Under the pieces are notes generated by a model. The model did no database searches. It was not told where the DNA came from and saw only the letters and a list, made by a program, of their open reading frames with translations. A DNA stretch of 64,000 nucleotides from the NCBI GenBank assembly GCA_030429545.1, contig JAUIFF010000004.1, forward strand, positions 434,001 to 498,000, in the 5' to 3' direction. Positions 50,039 to 58,962 of this stretch are shown piece by piece. The position numbers were made by a program, and so were the translations under genes. The stretch is from Polyangia bacterium. Lineage in GTDB: Bacteria; Myxococcota_A; Polyangia; Nannocystales; Nannocystaceae. How positions within the stretch are numbered: the stretch's first letter is position 1; each line of letters begins with the position of its first letter.

Positions 50039-50605
50039 TCAGTTGGCGCACACCGAGGGGTCACAGGCACCCCATAGGCCACGGTTGTTTTGCATGGCTT
50101 CCTGTTCAAGCGCCGTAAACTCGGGCTCGCGGGCGGCACCCGAGGGTGGAATCACCAACACACAGGCATAGCCATTTTCGACGAGCAGGGTATTGGCCTC
50201 GCCATCGGGGGCTTCGATGTAGGCCAGCAGGCGGCCAAACATGTCGGCGCACTCAACCGCGTCGTAAAACAGGCACACGGTTTCGTCTTCGACGATGTTT
50301 TTGAGGTAGTTGGTCGCCTCCGGGCCGTAGCACTCGACCTGCGAGGTGTTCTCGGGGGCATCGAGGTTGAGCAGTCGGATTTTTTCGCCGCTGTCGAGCT
50401 CGACCGTGTCGCCGTCGATCACCCGGGTGACAACCGCGGTCGACGGCCCGCAGGGAGAGCTTTGTGGCGTGCACGGCAGTTCCTCGCCGGTGCTCTCTGC
50501 TCCGGTTTGCGAAATTGCCGTGTCCGAGCCGTCGGTGTCCCCAGGCCCCGGATCGCAGGCTGAAGCGATCATCAAAGTCAAAGCAAGTAAGGGTCGTGTC
50601 GTCAC
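50039..50605 (-). CDS. Staphylococcal-nuclease-like (thermonuclease) lipoprotein
   Basis: 188 residues. Signal peptide MTTRPLLALTLMIASAC with lipid Cys17, a short Ser/Thr/Gly linker, then an SNase (OB-fold) domain at ~58-185. Active-site residues are in place: RVIDGDTVEL, IRLLNLDAPENT (Arg35/Asp40/Glu43 equivalents) and DMFGRLLAYIE (Arg87 equivalent). Extra Cys pairs suggest disulfide stabilisation. It should cut DNA/RNA outside the cytoplasmic membrane with Ca2+. It is 26 bp downstream of the five-LTD lipoprotein gene, in the middle of the set. Confidence 0.9.
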   Translation of the reverse strand: MTTRPLLALTLMIASACDPGPGDTDGSDTAISQTGAESTGEELPCTPQSSPCGPSTAVVTRVIDGDTVELDSGEKIRLLNLDAPENTSQVECYGPEATNYLKNIVEDETVCLFYDAVECADMFGRLLAYIEAPDGEANTLLVENGYACVLVIPPSGAAREPEFTALEQEAMQNNRGLWGACDPSVCAN

Positions 50606-50631
50606 TTTAAAGTCAGTCGTCCTTTATAGGC

Positions 50632-53481
50632 CTACATGCAGGCGGGGTTTTCCTGGCCCGGGGTGCCGAGATCGCCGTCGCCGTAGGCCATGACCCCGTC
50701 GCAAAAGTTCATCTCGTCGTCGTTTTGCAGGGGGTCGTAGGCCATGATGTCGAGGCTGCGCGACTTACCCGTGGCACTTTGTGTATAGGCAACACTGTCG
50801 AGGACCTCGTCGTTGTAGGCGATAAAGAAGTCATCGGCGCTGTTGGTCAGCGACAGGGCCGAGCCGTAGACAATCGCGACTTCGGGGAGCCCTCCGTTTT
50901 CGAGGGGATTGCCGTTGCGGGCCAGCAAGAAGTGGTCGCCGGGGTTGACCGGGGCGCAGTCGGTGACTTCGTAGGTAAACTCGACCTGGCCCTGCTCACC
51001 GAGTTGCAAGCCGTTGAGGTCAAAGCTGGCCAGCGCCGCAACTTCGATCCACTCGCCGGCAGTATCGCCAACGGCGTCGGGGTTGGGGATGAACTCGGTG
51101 ATCACCAGGTCGCCGATGGCCGGGGCGACAATCTCACGGGCGATGTTGCCATCGAGGCACTCACCGGGACCAACCTGCACGGGACAGGCGGGATTGGCCG
51201 TGCCGGGGGTGCCGAGATCGCCGTCGCCGTAGGGGTCGACCGCATCGCAGAAAGTTGTATTGTCATTGGGATCGAGGCTGCGGGCGGTACCGGCTGTCGA
51301 ACCGTTGTACATCACCGTGTCGATCGCCTGGCCGCCGTGGCCGACAAACAAATCGCCGCCGCTATTGGTCAGGCTCAAACCGCTGTAAACGATATCAGGA
51401 GGCGGTAGACCACCATTTTCGAGTTCGTTGCCGTTGACCGCAAACACCAGGGTTGTACCCGCCGTCACGGGGCGACAGGCCGGGTCTTCGTAGGTGAACT
51501 TGACGTCGGCTGCTTTGCCGAGCTCCAAGTTGTTGAGGTCAAAGTCGCCCAATACTTGTACTTCAAACCATTCGCCGGCCCCGTCTGTGACCGCGCTCGG
51601 GTCGGGCATGAACTCCGAGATACGCAGGTCATCGGGCCCGGGTGCAACGGGCAACCGCATCATGCCGTTGTCGTCGCACTCACCCATGGGCGGGTCGGGG
51701 TCGTCGACACAGGGCCCGTTCATTTGCCCCGGGGTACCAAAGTCGCCGGTGCCGTAGGTCTCGGCTGCCGTGGCGACACACCAGTTCATGGGGTTGTCGT
51801 TGCCCTCGGCGCCCAGCGGGTAGGCCTCGGGGTTGAGTTTGAGCGAGGCCCCCGAGGTCGCGCCGGGGTAAGTGACCGTGTCGAGTGGGCCCTCGGGCGT
51901 GCCGACAAACACTTCGCCACCACCGTTGGCAAGCGAGAAGTCGAGCGGCAAGACCCCCTCCGGCAGCCCGCCGTTGTCGGCCGGGTTGGCATTGCTCGCC
52001 AGCAAGACATGTGTACCTGCACTGACTGCGAGGCAGTCAAACAGTTGTCCGCCGGTGTCGCCCAAAGTCTGCTCAACGGTTCCGTCCTTGCCAATTTGCA
52101 GCCCGCCTAGGTGGGTGTCGGCGGCGACGAAGAGCTCGATCCACTCGCCTTCGGTGTCGCCCACAGCCGAGGGGTCGGGCATGAGTTCGGTGAGGAAGAT
52201 GTCACCCGCAGCCGGTGGCGTGAGGGTGATCGGGGTGTCGCCGTCGAGGCACATCCCGGTGGTATCGACACAGGCAGGATTGGCTGCGCCGGGCGAGCCG
52301 TTGCCCCCGTCGCCGTAGCTTTCGCTGGCAAAGCACCAGTTGTCGACATCGTCGTTGAGTTGGTGGTCGAGGGCCTCGGGGCTCAGGCTGCGAGCTGCAC
52401 CATCGACCACCTCGGGGTAGCTCATGGCATCGATGACATCGGGCCCTCCGGTTTTGGCGAGGGTCGAGACAAACACCCCCGCGCCGTCGGAGTTGTAGAG
52501 GCTAAAGTTGATCTTGAAGTCGACCTGTGGAAGACCACCGTTGAGGTTGGGATCGACCTCGCCGGCAAACACGATGTAGCTGCCTGCTGAGACAGGTTGG
52601 CACTCTTCGGCGTCGAGCGTCATCCGGACATTGGCCCCGGTGAGTACGCCCTCGTCGCCCTGGGTGGTGCCGAGTTGCAAGCCCGCGAGATCGACGTCGT
52701 TTGCCACGTAGACCTCAAACCACTCGGCGTCTTCGGGCTTGGCATCACCGGTTGGGTCGGTCATGACCTCGGTGATGATGAGGTCGCCGACCTGGGGTTT
52801 TTTAGGCTCGCGCCAGGTTTCGCCGTCGCGGCAGCGGCCGGTGTTTTCGGGGTCCGAACTCATACATGGCTGGTTGGCCATGCCTGGGCTGCCGTTGTTT
52901 TCACCGTCGTAGCTCTCGCTTGCGGCACACCAGTTGCTGTTGTCGTCGTTGTCCTCGGCACTCGGTGCAAGTGCCCCATCGAACAGGTTGGAGCTGCCCT
53001 CGCCACTGTGCTCGTACTCGACTTCGTCGACCACGGTGGTGCCACACTGGACCTGAATAATCCCGTCGTTGTCGCCTAGGCGCCCGAGGGACTTGCCGTA
53101 GCTGTGGTCGATAAACTCCGGTTGGAACTCGGGCTCGACACTGCCGACGACATAGTAGGCGCCCGGGGCAATCTCTGTGTCGATATCAAATGTATAGAGG
53201 TTGCCGCTGTCCTCGCGATCGTCGGCATAGGCCAACCCGAGGCCCTTGAGGCTCACCGCGCGGTCGGTGGGGTTGTAGATTTCAATCCACTCCTGGCCCT
53301 CGTCGCTGCCGGTCGGGGCCGACATGATTTCGGTGATGATGAGCTCGCCTGCCTTGAGGTCGGCCTCGCACGGTTGTGCGGCCGTTTCGGAGCCACAGGC
53401 CGAGAGCAAACCGCCGAGGCAGAGACCGGCGAGCAGGGCAGGGCCGAGGACAGAACGATAGGTGCGGCTACAATGGTTCAT
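50632..53481 (-). CDS. Lipoprotein with five lamin-tail (LTD) domains
   Basis: 949 residues. Lipobox GLLSAC with lipid Cys29. Five LTD repeats begin GELIITEIMSAPTGS, GDLIITEVMTDPTGD, GDIFLTELMPDPSAV, DDLRISEFMPDPSAV and GDLVITEFIPNPDAV; each has an EWxE(I/V/L) strand and ends in a Gly-Pro-Gly-Asn-Cys type motif (SPGMANQPC, TPGQENPAC). LTDs are immunoglobulin-like beta-sandwiches; in bacteria they often accompany secreted nucleases or phosphatases. No catalytic domain is visible, so a binding or scaffold role is likely. It sits 5 bp downstream of another LTD lipoprotein gene. Confidence 0.93.
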   Translation of the reverse strand: MNHCSRTYRSVLGPALLAGLCLGGLLSACGSETAAQPCEADLKAGELIITEIMSAPTGSDEGQEWIEIYNPTDRAVSLKGLGLAYADDREDSGNLYTFDIDTEIAPGAYYVVGSVEPEFQPEFIDHSYGKSLGRLGDNDGIIQVQCGTTVVDEVEYEHSGEGSSNLFDGALAPSAEDNDDNSNWCAASESYDGENNGSPGMANQPCMSSDPENTGRCRDGETWREPKKPQVGDLIITEVMTDPTGDAKPEDAEWFEVYVANDVDLAGLQLGTTQGDEGVLTGANVRMTLDAEECQPVSAGSYIVFAGEVDPNLNGGLPQVDFKINFSLYNSDGAGVFVSTLAKTGGPDVIDAMSYPEVVDGAARSLSPEALDHQLNDDVDNWCFASESYGDGGNGSPGAANPACVDTTGMCLDGDTPITLTPPAAGDIFLTELMPDPSAVGDTEGEWIELFVAADTHLGGLQIGKDGTVEQTLGDTGGQLFDCLAVSAGTHVLLASNANPADNGGLPEGVLPLDFSLANGGGEVFVGTPEGPLDTVTYPGATSGASLKLNPEAYPLGAEGNDNPMNWCVATAAETYGTGDFGTPGQMNGPCVDDPDPPMGECDDNGMMRLPVAPGPDDLRISEFMPDPSAVTDGAGEWFEVQVLGDFDLNNLELGKAADVKFTYEDPACRPVTAGTTLVFAVNGNELENGGLPPPDIVYSGLSLTNSGGDLFVGHGGQAIDTVMYNGSTAGTARSLDPNDNTTFCDAVDPYGDGDLGTPGTANPACPVQVGPGECLDGNIAREIVAPAIGDLVITEFIPNPDAVGDTAGEWIEVAALASFDLNGLQLGEQGQVEFTYEVTDCAPVNPGDHFLLARNGNPLENGGLPEVAIVYGSALSLTNSADDFFIAYNDEVLDSVAYTQSATGKSRSLDIMAYDPLQNDDEMNFCDGVMAYGDGDLGTPGQENPACM

Positions 53482-53486
53482 GGCGG

Positions 53487-55313
53487 CTACTCACATTGGT
53501 TTGGTTGCCCGGGGGTGCCCAGGCCACCTTCTCCGTACATCAGCCCCAGATCCATGGGGGTACACCACATCATGTCGTCGTCGGCATTGTCGTTGAGTTC
53601 GGGGTCGGGCGTGCCGATAAACGCCCGGCTGGCTCCGTCGGTGACGGCGAGTTCGGTATAGGCGACTTCGTCGAGCAAAATATCTGCACCTTGGTACAGG
53701 TAAATATTTTGCATGCCTGAGTTGCTCAGCGAGAGGTCGTAGAGGAAGTCGACGGTTGGCAGGTCGCCGTTGTTCATCAGCTCCTTGGCCAGCACCAGGT
53801 AGGTGTTTGCCGGGGCTTCGAGGCAGGCCCCGGGCGGCGTTGGCTCGGGCAGCAGCAGGGGCGAGCGATCGAGGTCGTCGGGCAGGCCCTTGGCAATTTG
53901 CACATGCATCAAGTCGACCGGATTGTCGCCGACATAGATCTCGACCCACTCGCGCTCGCCGTCGCTGCCGGCGGGATTGGCCATAAACTCGGTGATGACC
54001 AAATCGCCCGGCATCGGTGGGTTGGGGTCGCGGGGGGTGCCCATGGCGTCGATGCACTGGCCGCATTGGGTATTGGCACTGCCCGGCGTTCCCTGATTGC
54101 CGGGGCCGTACTCGCCAAGCGCGAGGCACCAGGCACTTTCGCCATTTTCGATATCAGCCGTGTCGTTGAGGCTGGCATCTTGCATGTCAGGGTCGAGGGA
54201 GAGCGACTGCCCAGATTCACTGCTGGGGTAGCTGACTTCGTCGATGAGCTCGCCTGCGTGGGCGAGGCTCAGCGAGCCGTCAGCGTTCACCAGGTTGAGT
54301 TTGGATTTTTTGTAGAGGTAGTCGACAACCGGCAGACCACCGTTTTGCGCGGGGTTGTCGTTGACGGCAAACACCAGGTAGTCGCCGGCGGTCACCCGCT
54401 CACACTGGGCCTGCTCGGCGATCACAACGTTGTCGTCGCCGCCAAAACTACGTGCAAGTACAAGCCCGTTGAGGTCCAGGTCGCGGGTGACGTACACTTC
54501 AAACCACTCCTCGGTGTCGTCGGAGTTTTGCGGGTCGGGCATGATCTCGTTGATCACGAGGTCGCCGGCCCCGGGCGCGTCGACTTCGCGCAAATTGTCG
54601 CCGTCGTAGCAAAACCCGGCCGGCGGCGGACAAAAGTCGTTGGGTAGCTGGGGCGTGCCCAAGTCGCCGGTCAGGAAGGTTTCGGGGAAGCTCTGGGCTT
54701 CGCACCACAGCGCGAGGTCGTCGTTGGCGACGGTGTCGGGGGGTTTTAGAAATCCGTCAAAACTGTGCGAGGCACCGTCGTGGTCGGTCAGCCAGGTCAC
54801 CGAGTCGATCTCTTCGTCGCCACAGCGCAGCCGCAGCCACCCACCGCCGTTGCTCATGTTGCCGAGTGTGTCGGCGTATGCATAGTCAATAAAATCGAGT
54901 TGGTCAGCGGTGGCGATGTTTCCCAGGGTGATGTAGCCACCGGGCGGGACCGCAAGCTCGCCAAACACCGCGTGTTGTTTTTCAGACGAGCCATCGCTGC
55001 GGCTGAGGACAATGTTGACGCCGGCGAGCGGGACCGGGGCATCGCCGGGGTTGTAGACCTCAAACCACTCAAAGCCGTCGTCGGACCCGCTGGGGTTGGC
55101 CATGACTTCGGTGATCACAAGGTCGCCGGCCACGAGGTTGCTGGTGCACGCCACCGGGCCCGCGGTCTCACCGGTTTCGCCGGTCTCGCCGGTCTCGCTC
55201 TCGGTGCCGTCGGTGGTCGTGGTTTCGCCGCCCCCGCAACCCGCCAGCAATGCCGCTGCGAGCAGGCCCGAGGTGGTGGCCTGGAAAAGTCGGTGTGGAT
55301 ACAAATAGGTCAT
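53487..55313 (-). CDS. Lipoprotein with three lamin-tail (LTD) domains
   Basis: 608 residues. Signal peptide with lipobox LLAGC (Cys26) and a Glu/Thr/Gly linker. Three LTDs start GDLVITEVMANPSGS, GDLVINEIMPDPQNS and GDLVITEFMANPAGS, each with EW(F/V)E(V/I)Y and a Cys-paired turn (GTPGSANTQC, GTPGQPNQC). It resembles its neighbour 50632-53481 and probably arose by duplication. It lies 9 bp downstream of a large SNase gene. Function inferred as surface scaffold. Confidence 0.92.
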   Translation of the reverse strand: MTYLYPHRLFQATTSGLLAAALLAGCGGGETTTTDGTESETGETGETGETAGPVACTSNLVAGDLVITEVMANPSGSDDGFEWFEVYNPGDAPVPLAGVNIVLSRSDGSSEKQHAVFGELAVPPGGYITLGNIATADQLDFIDYAYADTLGNMSNGGGWLRLRCGDEEIDSVTWLTDHDGASHSFDGFLKPPDTVANDDLALWCEAQSFPETFLTGDLGTPQLPNDFCPPPAGFCYDGDNLREVDAPGAGDLVINEIMPDPQNSDDTEEWFEVYVTRDLDLNGLVLARSFGGDDNVVIAEQAQCERVTAGDYLVFAVNDNPAQNGGLPVVDYLYKKSKLNLVNADGSLSLAHAGELIDEVSYPSSESGQSLSLDPDMQDASLNDTADIENGESAWCLALGEYGPGNQGTPGSANTQCGQCIDAMGTPRDPNPPMPGDLVITEFMANPAGSDGEREWVEIYVGDNPVDLMHVQIAKGLPDDLDRSPLLLPEPTPPGACLEAPANTYLVLAKELMNNGDLPTVDFLYDLSLSNSGMQNIYLYQGADILLDEVAYTELAVTDGASRAFIGTPDPELNDNADDDMMWCTPMDLGLMYGEGGLGTPGQPNQCE

Positions 55314-55322
55314 GGCGGCGGG

Positions 55323-56618
55323 TTAGGTGGCGGGCTTGGCGGGAGTGGGTGCCTCGGGAACCTGGGTCGACGACGGTGCTGCGCTGGCTTCAGGTGGATC
55401 TGCGGTTGCCGGCTCCTGGGTTGCCGGGTCATTCGGCGTGTTGAGCATGTCGTCGTTGGCGGGCGCCTCCTCGGGTTCGTAACCCTCGGGGATCGCAAAC
55501 GGCCAATCGGGGTGGCCGGGCAGGATACGCGGGGGTCCTTGGTTGGGGTCGCGTATGATCTGGCCGGGCTTTTGGACCATGATCTGAAGGACATCATCGC
55601 CGGTGTGTTTGTTGTGATAGGAGGTCACAACCCCACGCACGCGGATGAAGTCGCCGCTGGACTCCTCGACTTTTGACTCGGCAAGCACGTCGCGGTCAAA
55701 GAAGATCAGCGGGAAGTCCTGGAACATCCGGCGGCTGAGCATCACCCGGGTGGGGGCCCGGCCCTTGCCGTATTTGACCTCGCCGACGGTTGCCAAAATC
55801 GTGACCTCGCGCTGGAGTCGTTGGCCGATGCGTTCGAGCGCATCCCAGTGGGTCAGGGTGATCATGCTGTCGTCCTGGGCCGCCTCTTTTTCAAACGCGG
55901 CGATGTAGTCGGCCCGCCGGTTCCACCACGCGATCCGCGTGTCGTAGTCGTGGTAGTGCTGCTTTTGCGGGTCCCAAATCCCGCGTTGGGCTGCTCGGGC
56001 CTCGTTTTGGGCGTCGACAAACTGTTGGTGAAACCTGCGTGAGTAGCTGTACTTGGTGAAGTACGGGCTCATCCCGGCGCGCACACTCTCGACGTTGTAG
56101 TTGACCCACTTGCCCGATTTCTTTGCAAATACATAGACAAGGTGGCGATCGAAGCGGCCGCGGATCTCCTTGGGGTGGTCGCGCTCGAGCCTGACCACGC
56201 GCACGCCCTCAAAAAATTGCTTGGCGTAGTCCTTGGCCTCCTCGCCCAACGGCGTGGGGATTTTGACAGGTTTGCCGCGGCGCTTGATCTGCGACTTGGC
56301 GAGGTAGGTCTCCCAACCCTCTTCAAAGGCCCGGCGTTCGGTTTCCTTTTTAAAGGTTTCCTCGGTGTCGATCGCCAGCAGGCGGAGGCTCTTGTCTAAG
56401 CCCTCGACCCAGAGGGTGTCGCCGTCGACGACTTTTTTGAGGGCAAACTCGCCGAGCACGAGCGAGGCGTCGGTGGTCGTTGTGCCGTCCGTCGCATTGC
56501 TCGCATCGGCTTGGGCGTCGAGGGTTTTGGCGAGTTGGTAGCGGTCGTAGCGTTCGGGCGGACCTCCGCTGGCACACCCGAGTGCGAGCAACCCCGCCAA
56601 TAAAAACCGGCGTCTCAT
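55323..56618 (-). CDS. Large staphylococcal-nuclease-like lipoprotein
   Basis: 431 residues. Lipobox LLALGC near residue 15. SNase-like domain at ~50-215: KKVVDGDTLWVEG, SLRLLAIDTEET and RGRFDRHLVYVF keep the Asp/Arg/Glu and second Arg positions, with an insertion containing basic patches (KSQIKRRGKPVKI). A C-terminal ~200-residue extension (VRGVVTSYHNKHTGDDVLQI) may be an additional OB-like domain, ending in a Pro/Ala/Thr tail. ATG 56618 overlaps the upstream LTD stop by 4 bp (ATGA). Probably an envelope-attached nuclease. Confidence 0.87.
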   Translation of the reverse strand: MRRRFLLAGLLALGCASGGPPERYDRYQLAKTLDAQADASNATDGTTTTDASLVLGEFALKKVVDGDTLWVEGLDKSLRLLAIDTEETFKKETERRAFEEGWETYLAKSQIKRRGKPVKIPTPLGEEAKDYAKQFFEGVRVVRLERDHPKEIRGRFDRHLVYVFAKKSGKWVNYNVESVRAGMSPYFTKYSYSRRFHQQFVDAQNEARAAQRGIWDPQKQHYHDYDTRIAWWNRRADYIAAFEKEAAQDDSMITLTHWDALERIGQRLQREVTILATVGEVKYGKGRAPTRVMLSRRMFQDFPLIFFDRDVLAESKVEESSGDFIRVRGVVTSYHNKHTGDDVLQIMVQKPGQIIRDPNQGPPRILPGHPDWPFAIPEGYEPEEAPANDDMLNTPNDPATQEPATADPPEASAAPSSTQVPEAPTPAKPAT

Positions 56619-57346
56619 TGTTCGGTCTCCATGTCTTCGACCGGCGGAAGTTCGGCACAGGTCGGATTTTGTTGGGCGGGCGAGCCAAATGCATAGAGCT
56701 CTTCGACACCGGGTATGGGCTCGGCCCGCGAGTCGATGCACCAGGCTGCCGGCAGGCCAAAGTTTTGGTCGACGGGCATCGCCGGGTCAAAACCGTTGTC
56801 GGTGGTCGCCGGGTCGACTGCGCCGTCTAAGATGATCGTCCCGCCTGTTGGTGGGTGGATGTACTTAATAGAGTCGACAAGCGACCCGCATTGGTAGATG
56901 TCGAGGCTACCGACCCGGGCATCCATCAACACACTGCCGTCGGCACTCGATGAGGTTTCGACCTGGCCGGCGTAGGACGCTGCGAGTAGCCCGGCGATCT
57001 GCGAGCCGGTGCTGCCGACGATCGCGTACTCGCCAGGGGCTAAGGTGGTGTTGCTGGTAAACAGCCGGGTGCGACGCACCTTGGCCGGGGCATCGAGCGC
57101 GTCGCTGGCGTTGTCGATGGTTTCGAGGGAGAGGTTGCCGAGTTCAATCGGACTGTCGCCGGCGTTAAACACCTCGATCCACTCGCCGTAGGGGTCATCT
57201 TGACCGGCTCGAACCTCGGTGATGACGAGTTCGACGGTCGACTCCGGGTCGCAACCGTAGTCGAGAGCTTCGCGTACACAGCCTGTCCCTACGAGGCAGG
57301 AACACAGAAGGAAGGACAAGCCGACGCTGTGGGAGGACCAAACCAC
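56615..57346 (-). CDS. Lipoprotein with one lamin-tail (LTD) domain
   Basis: 243 residues from a GTG start. Signal peptide ends in LVGTGC (Cys23). One LTD at ~38-175 (VELVITEVRAGQDDPYGEWI, LAPGEYAIVGSTGSQIAGLL), ending FGSPAQQNPTC. It is the first gene of the set and overlaps the large SNase gene by 4 bp, direct evidence that LTD lipoprotein and nuclease are translated together. Confidence 0.9.
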   Translation of the reverse strand: MVWSSHSVGLSFLLCSCLVGTGCVREALDYGCDPESTVELVITEVRAGQDDPYGEWIEVFNAGDSPIELGNLSLETIDNASDALDAPAKVRRTRLFTSNTTLAPGEYAIVGSTGSQIAGLLAASYAGQVETSSSADGSVLMDARVGSLDIYQCGSLVDSIKYIHPPTGGTIILDGAVDPATTDNGFDPAMPVDQNFGLPAAWCIDSRAEPIPGVEELYAFGSPAQQNPTCAELPPVEDMETEQ

Positions 57347-57666
57347 GGGTCTGCGTCGAGTTGGAGTGTAGCGGACACCGGGATTCGAATGCGTGTGAGA
57401 TCAACAAAAACAACGTTGCCTTCGCGCCACCTGCGCCCGGAGACAATCTACTTGTAGGTATCGGCCAACCCCGCGAGGTTGTTGCATTGTCAGACAACGA
57501 CGCTGGTGCATGTGATGTCCGCACCTCAGTTGTTCATACAGCGATCTGAGATCTGTGGATAAGTTTTCAGTACTGGCGAAAGACCGACCTGTCCCGAGGT
57601 TGTGTGACAGCTGGGTGACACTCGGGACTTGAGCCGGGATTGGCCGACGCGATACACCCCAGGTGC
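57347..57666. other. Intergenic region between the LTD/nuclease set and upp
   Basis: 320 bp between divergent genes, so both promoters should lie here. A perfect DnaA-box match TGTGGATAA is at 57554-57562 but stands alone. A TGTTCATACA near-palindrome is at 57531. No RNA gene or terminator recognised. Confidence 0.45.
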
Positions 57667-58296
57667 ATGGCGCCACCTGTCCACGTGCTCTCGCATCCTC
57701 TGGTCCAACGCGACCTCACCGTGCTGCGCTCGCGCGACACACCTGCCCAGGCGTTTCGCGCCGCCATTCGCCGGATAGCCCGGGCACTGGCGATCGAAGT
57801 CCTGGCCGATGTCCGCACCCGTGACATCGATGTCCAAACGCCGCTGGAGCGTTGTGGCGGTGTCGAGATTGCCGAGCCGGTGGTGCTGGTTCCGATCTTG
57901 CGGGCCGGGCTCGGCTTGGTAGATGGCTTTTTGGACATGTTGCCAGAGGCCAAGGTTTGCCACCTCGGGTTGGTACGCGACGATGCGACCTTGCAGCCAA
58001 CCTGCTACCTGTCGAAGCTCGATTCGCTGGCCGGCGATGAGCGGGTGTTTGTCCTCGACCCGATGTTGGCCACCGGCGGGAGTGCGGTCGCGGCACTCGA
58101 CAAGGTTGTGTCGCAGGGAGTGCTCCGCCGTCCGACATTTGTCTGTGTACTCGCGGCCCCCGAGGGTATCGACCGCGTGCACGGTGCCCATCCGGATGTG
58201 CCGATTGTCACCGCCTCTAAGGACCGTTGTGCCGATGCCCGGGGGTGGATCCGGCCGGGTCTTGGCGACGCCGGTGATCGGTTGTTCGGCTGCTAG
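57667..58296 (+). CDS. upp: Uracil phosphoribosyltransferase
   Basis: 209 residues, same as the usual Upp length. VHVLSHPLVQRDLTVLRSRD at the start, VLVPILRAGLGLVDGFLDML, the PRPP loop VFVLDPMLATGGSAVAALD, and the C-terminal uracil-binding loop region with RPGLGDAGDRLFG are all standard. It makes UMP from uracil and PRPP. ATG 57667 is used instead of a TTG nine codons upstream. First gene of a salvage operon with tdk (39-bp gap carrying two TGYANNTRCA palindromes) and nupC. Confidence 0.96.
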   Translation: MAPPVHVLSHPLVQRDLTVLRSRDTPAQAFRAAIRRIARALAIEVLADVRTRDIDVQTPLERCGGVEIAEPVVLVPILRAGLGLVDGFLDMLPEAKVCHLGLVRDDATLQPTCYLSKLDSLAGDERVFVLDPMLATGGSAVAALDKVVSQGVLRRPTFVCVLAAPEGIDRVHGAHPDVPIVTASKDRCADARGWIRPGLGDAGDRLFGC

Positions 58297-58303
58297 GCAA
58301 GCT

Positions 58304-58334
58304 TGTAACTGCACTTAATACGTATGTAGGTACA
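58304..58334. promoter_or_regulatory. Pair of TGYANNTRCA palindromes in the upp-tdk gap
   Basis: TGTAACTGCA (58304-58313) and TGTAGGTACA (58325-58334) are spaced 21 bp start to start, i.e. two helical turns, in a 39-bp gap; the second ends one base before the tdk ATG and covers its ribosome-binding region. This is the only place where two non-overlapping exact copies lie on one DNA face between genes. Regulatory role is inference. Confidence 0.45.
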
Positions 58335-58335
58335 C

Positions 58336-58959
58336 ATGGCTAAACTCTACTTCCGCCACGGCACCATGGACTCGGCCAAAACCCTCAACCTGTTGGCGGT
58401 GGCCCACAACTACCGCAGCCAGGGCAAGAAGGTCATTTTGCTCAAGCCGCGGCTCGACAACCGGTTTGGCGCCGATCAAATCGCCTCGCGGGCCGGGCTT
58501 TCGGCACAGGCGGATATCCTGGTCGATGTCGACACCGTGCTCGACCCGGCCCAGTTCGAGGGCTATCACTGTGTACTTGTCGACGAGGCCCAGTTTTTGT
58601 CGCCCGGGTTGGTCGAGCAACTTCGGGTGCTGACCCTGCGCCCCGGGTTGCCGGTGATTTGTTACGGCCTGCGGACCGACTTTCGCACCCGCCTGTTCCC
58701 CGGCTCGCGCCGCCTGCTAGAGCTCGCCGACAGCATCGAAGAGGTCAAGGTCACCTGCCAGTTTTGCAACCGCAAGGCCATGTTTAACTTGCGTATGCAA
58801 AATGGTCAGGGAGTGGCCGACGGAGCCCAGATCGAACTCGGCGGCAACGAGCGCTACGCCCCGGTTTGCTGTGTTCACTACGACGAGCGGGTGGGGCTGG
58901 CGGCTGTGTCGGAGGGTCTCCACGTTGCCAAAAAACATGCAGCTGCATCGAATGCGTGA
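58336..58959 (+). CDS. tdk: Thymidine kinase (TK1 type)
   Basis: 207 residues. P-loop GTMDSAKT (the Ala variant found in many bacterial TKs), lid/Asp motif VLVDEAQFLSP, thymidine-binding YGLRTDFR and ...GG(N)ERYAPVC, and a four-ligand zinc site (CQFC and CCVH). It phosphorylates thymidine/deoxyuridine with ATP. The nucleoside transporter gene starts 3 bp downstream, so uptake and phosphorylation are coupled. Confidence 0.96.
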   Translation: MAKLYFRHGTMDSAKTLNLLAVAHNYRSQGKKVILLKPRLDNRFGADQIASRAGLSAQADILVDVDTVLDPAQFEGYHCVLVDEAQFLSPGLVEQLRVLTLRPGLPVICYGLRTDFRTRLFPGSRRLLELADSIEEVKVTCQFCNRKAMFNLRMQNGQGVADGAQIELGGNERYAPVCCVHYDERVGLAAVSEGLHVAKKHAAASNA

Positions 58960-58962
58960 GCG

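Noticed and set aside
57370..57400. tRNA T-loop-like 'GGGATTCGAATGC'
   Set aside because: No acceptor or anticodon stem can be paired around it.
57554..57562. Replication origin because of a perfect DnaA box (TGTGGATAA)
   Set aside because: It is single, with no cluster of boxes, no AT-rich unwinding element and no dnaA/dnaN/gidA neighbours.
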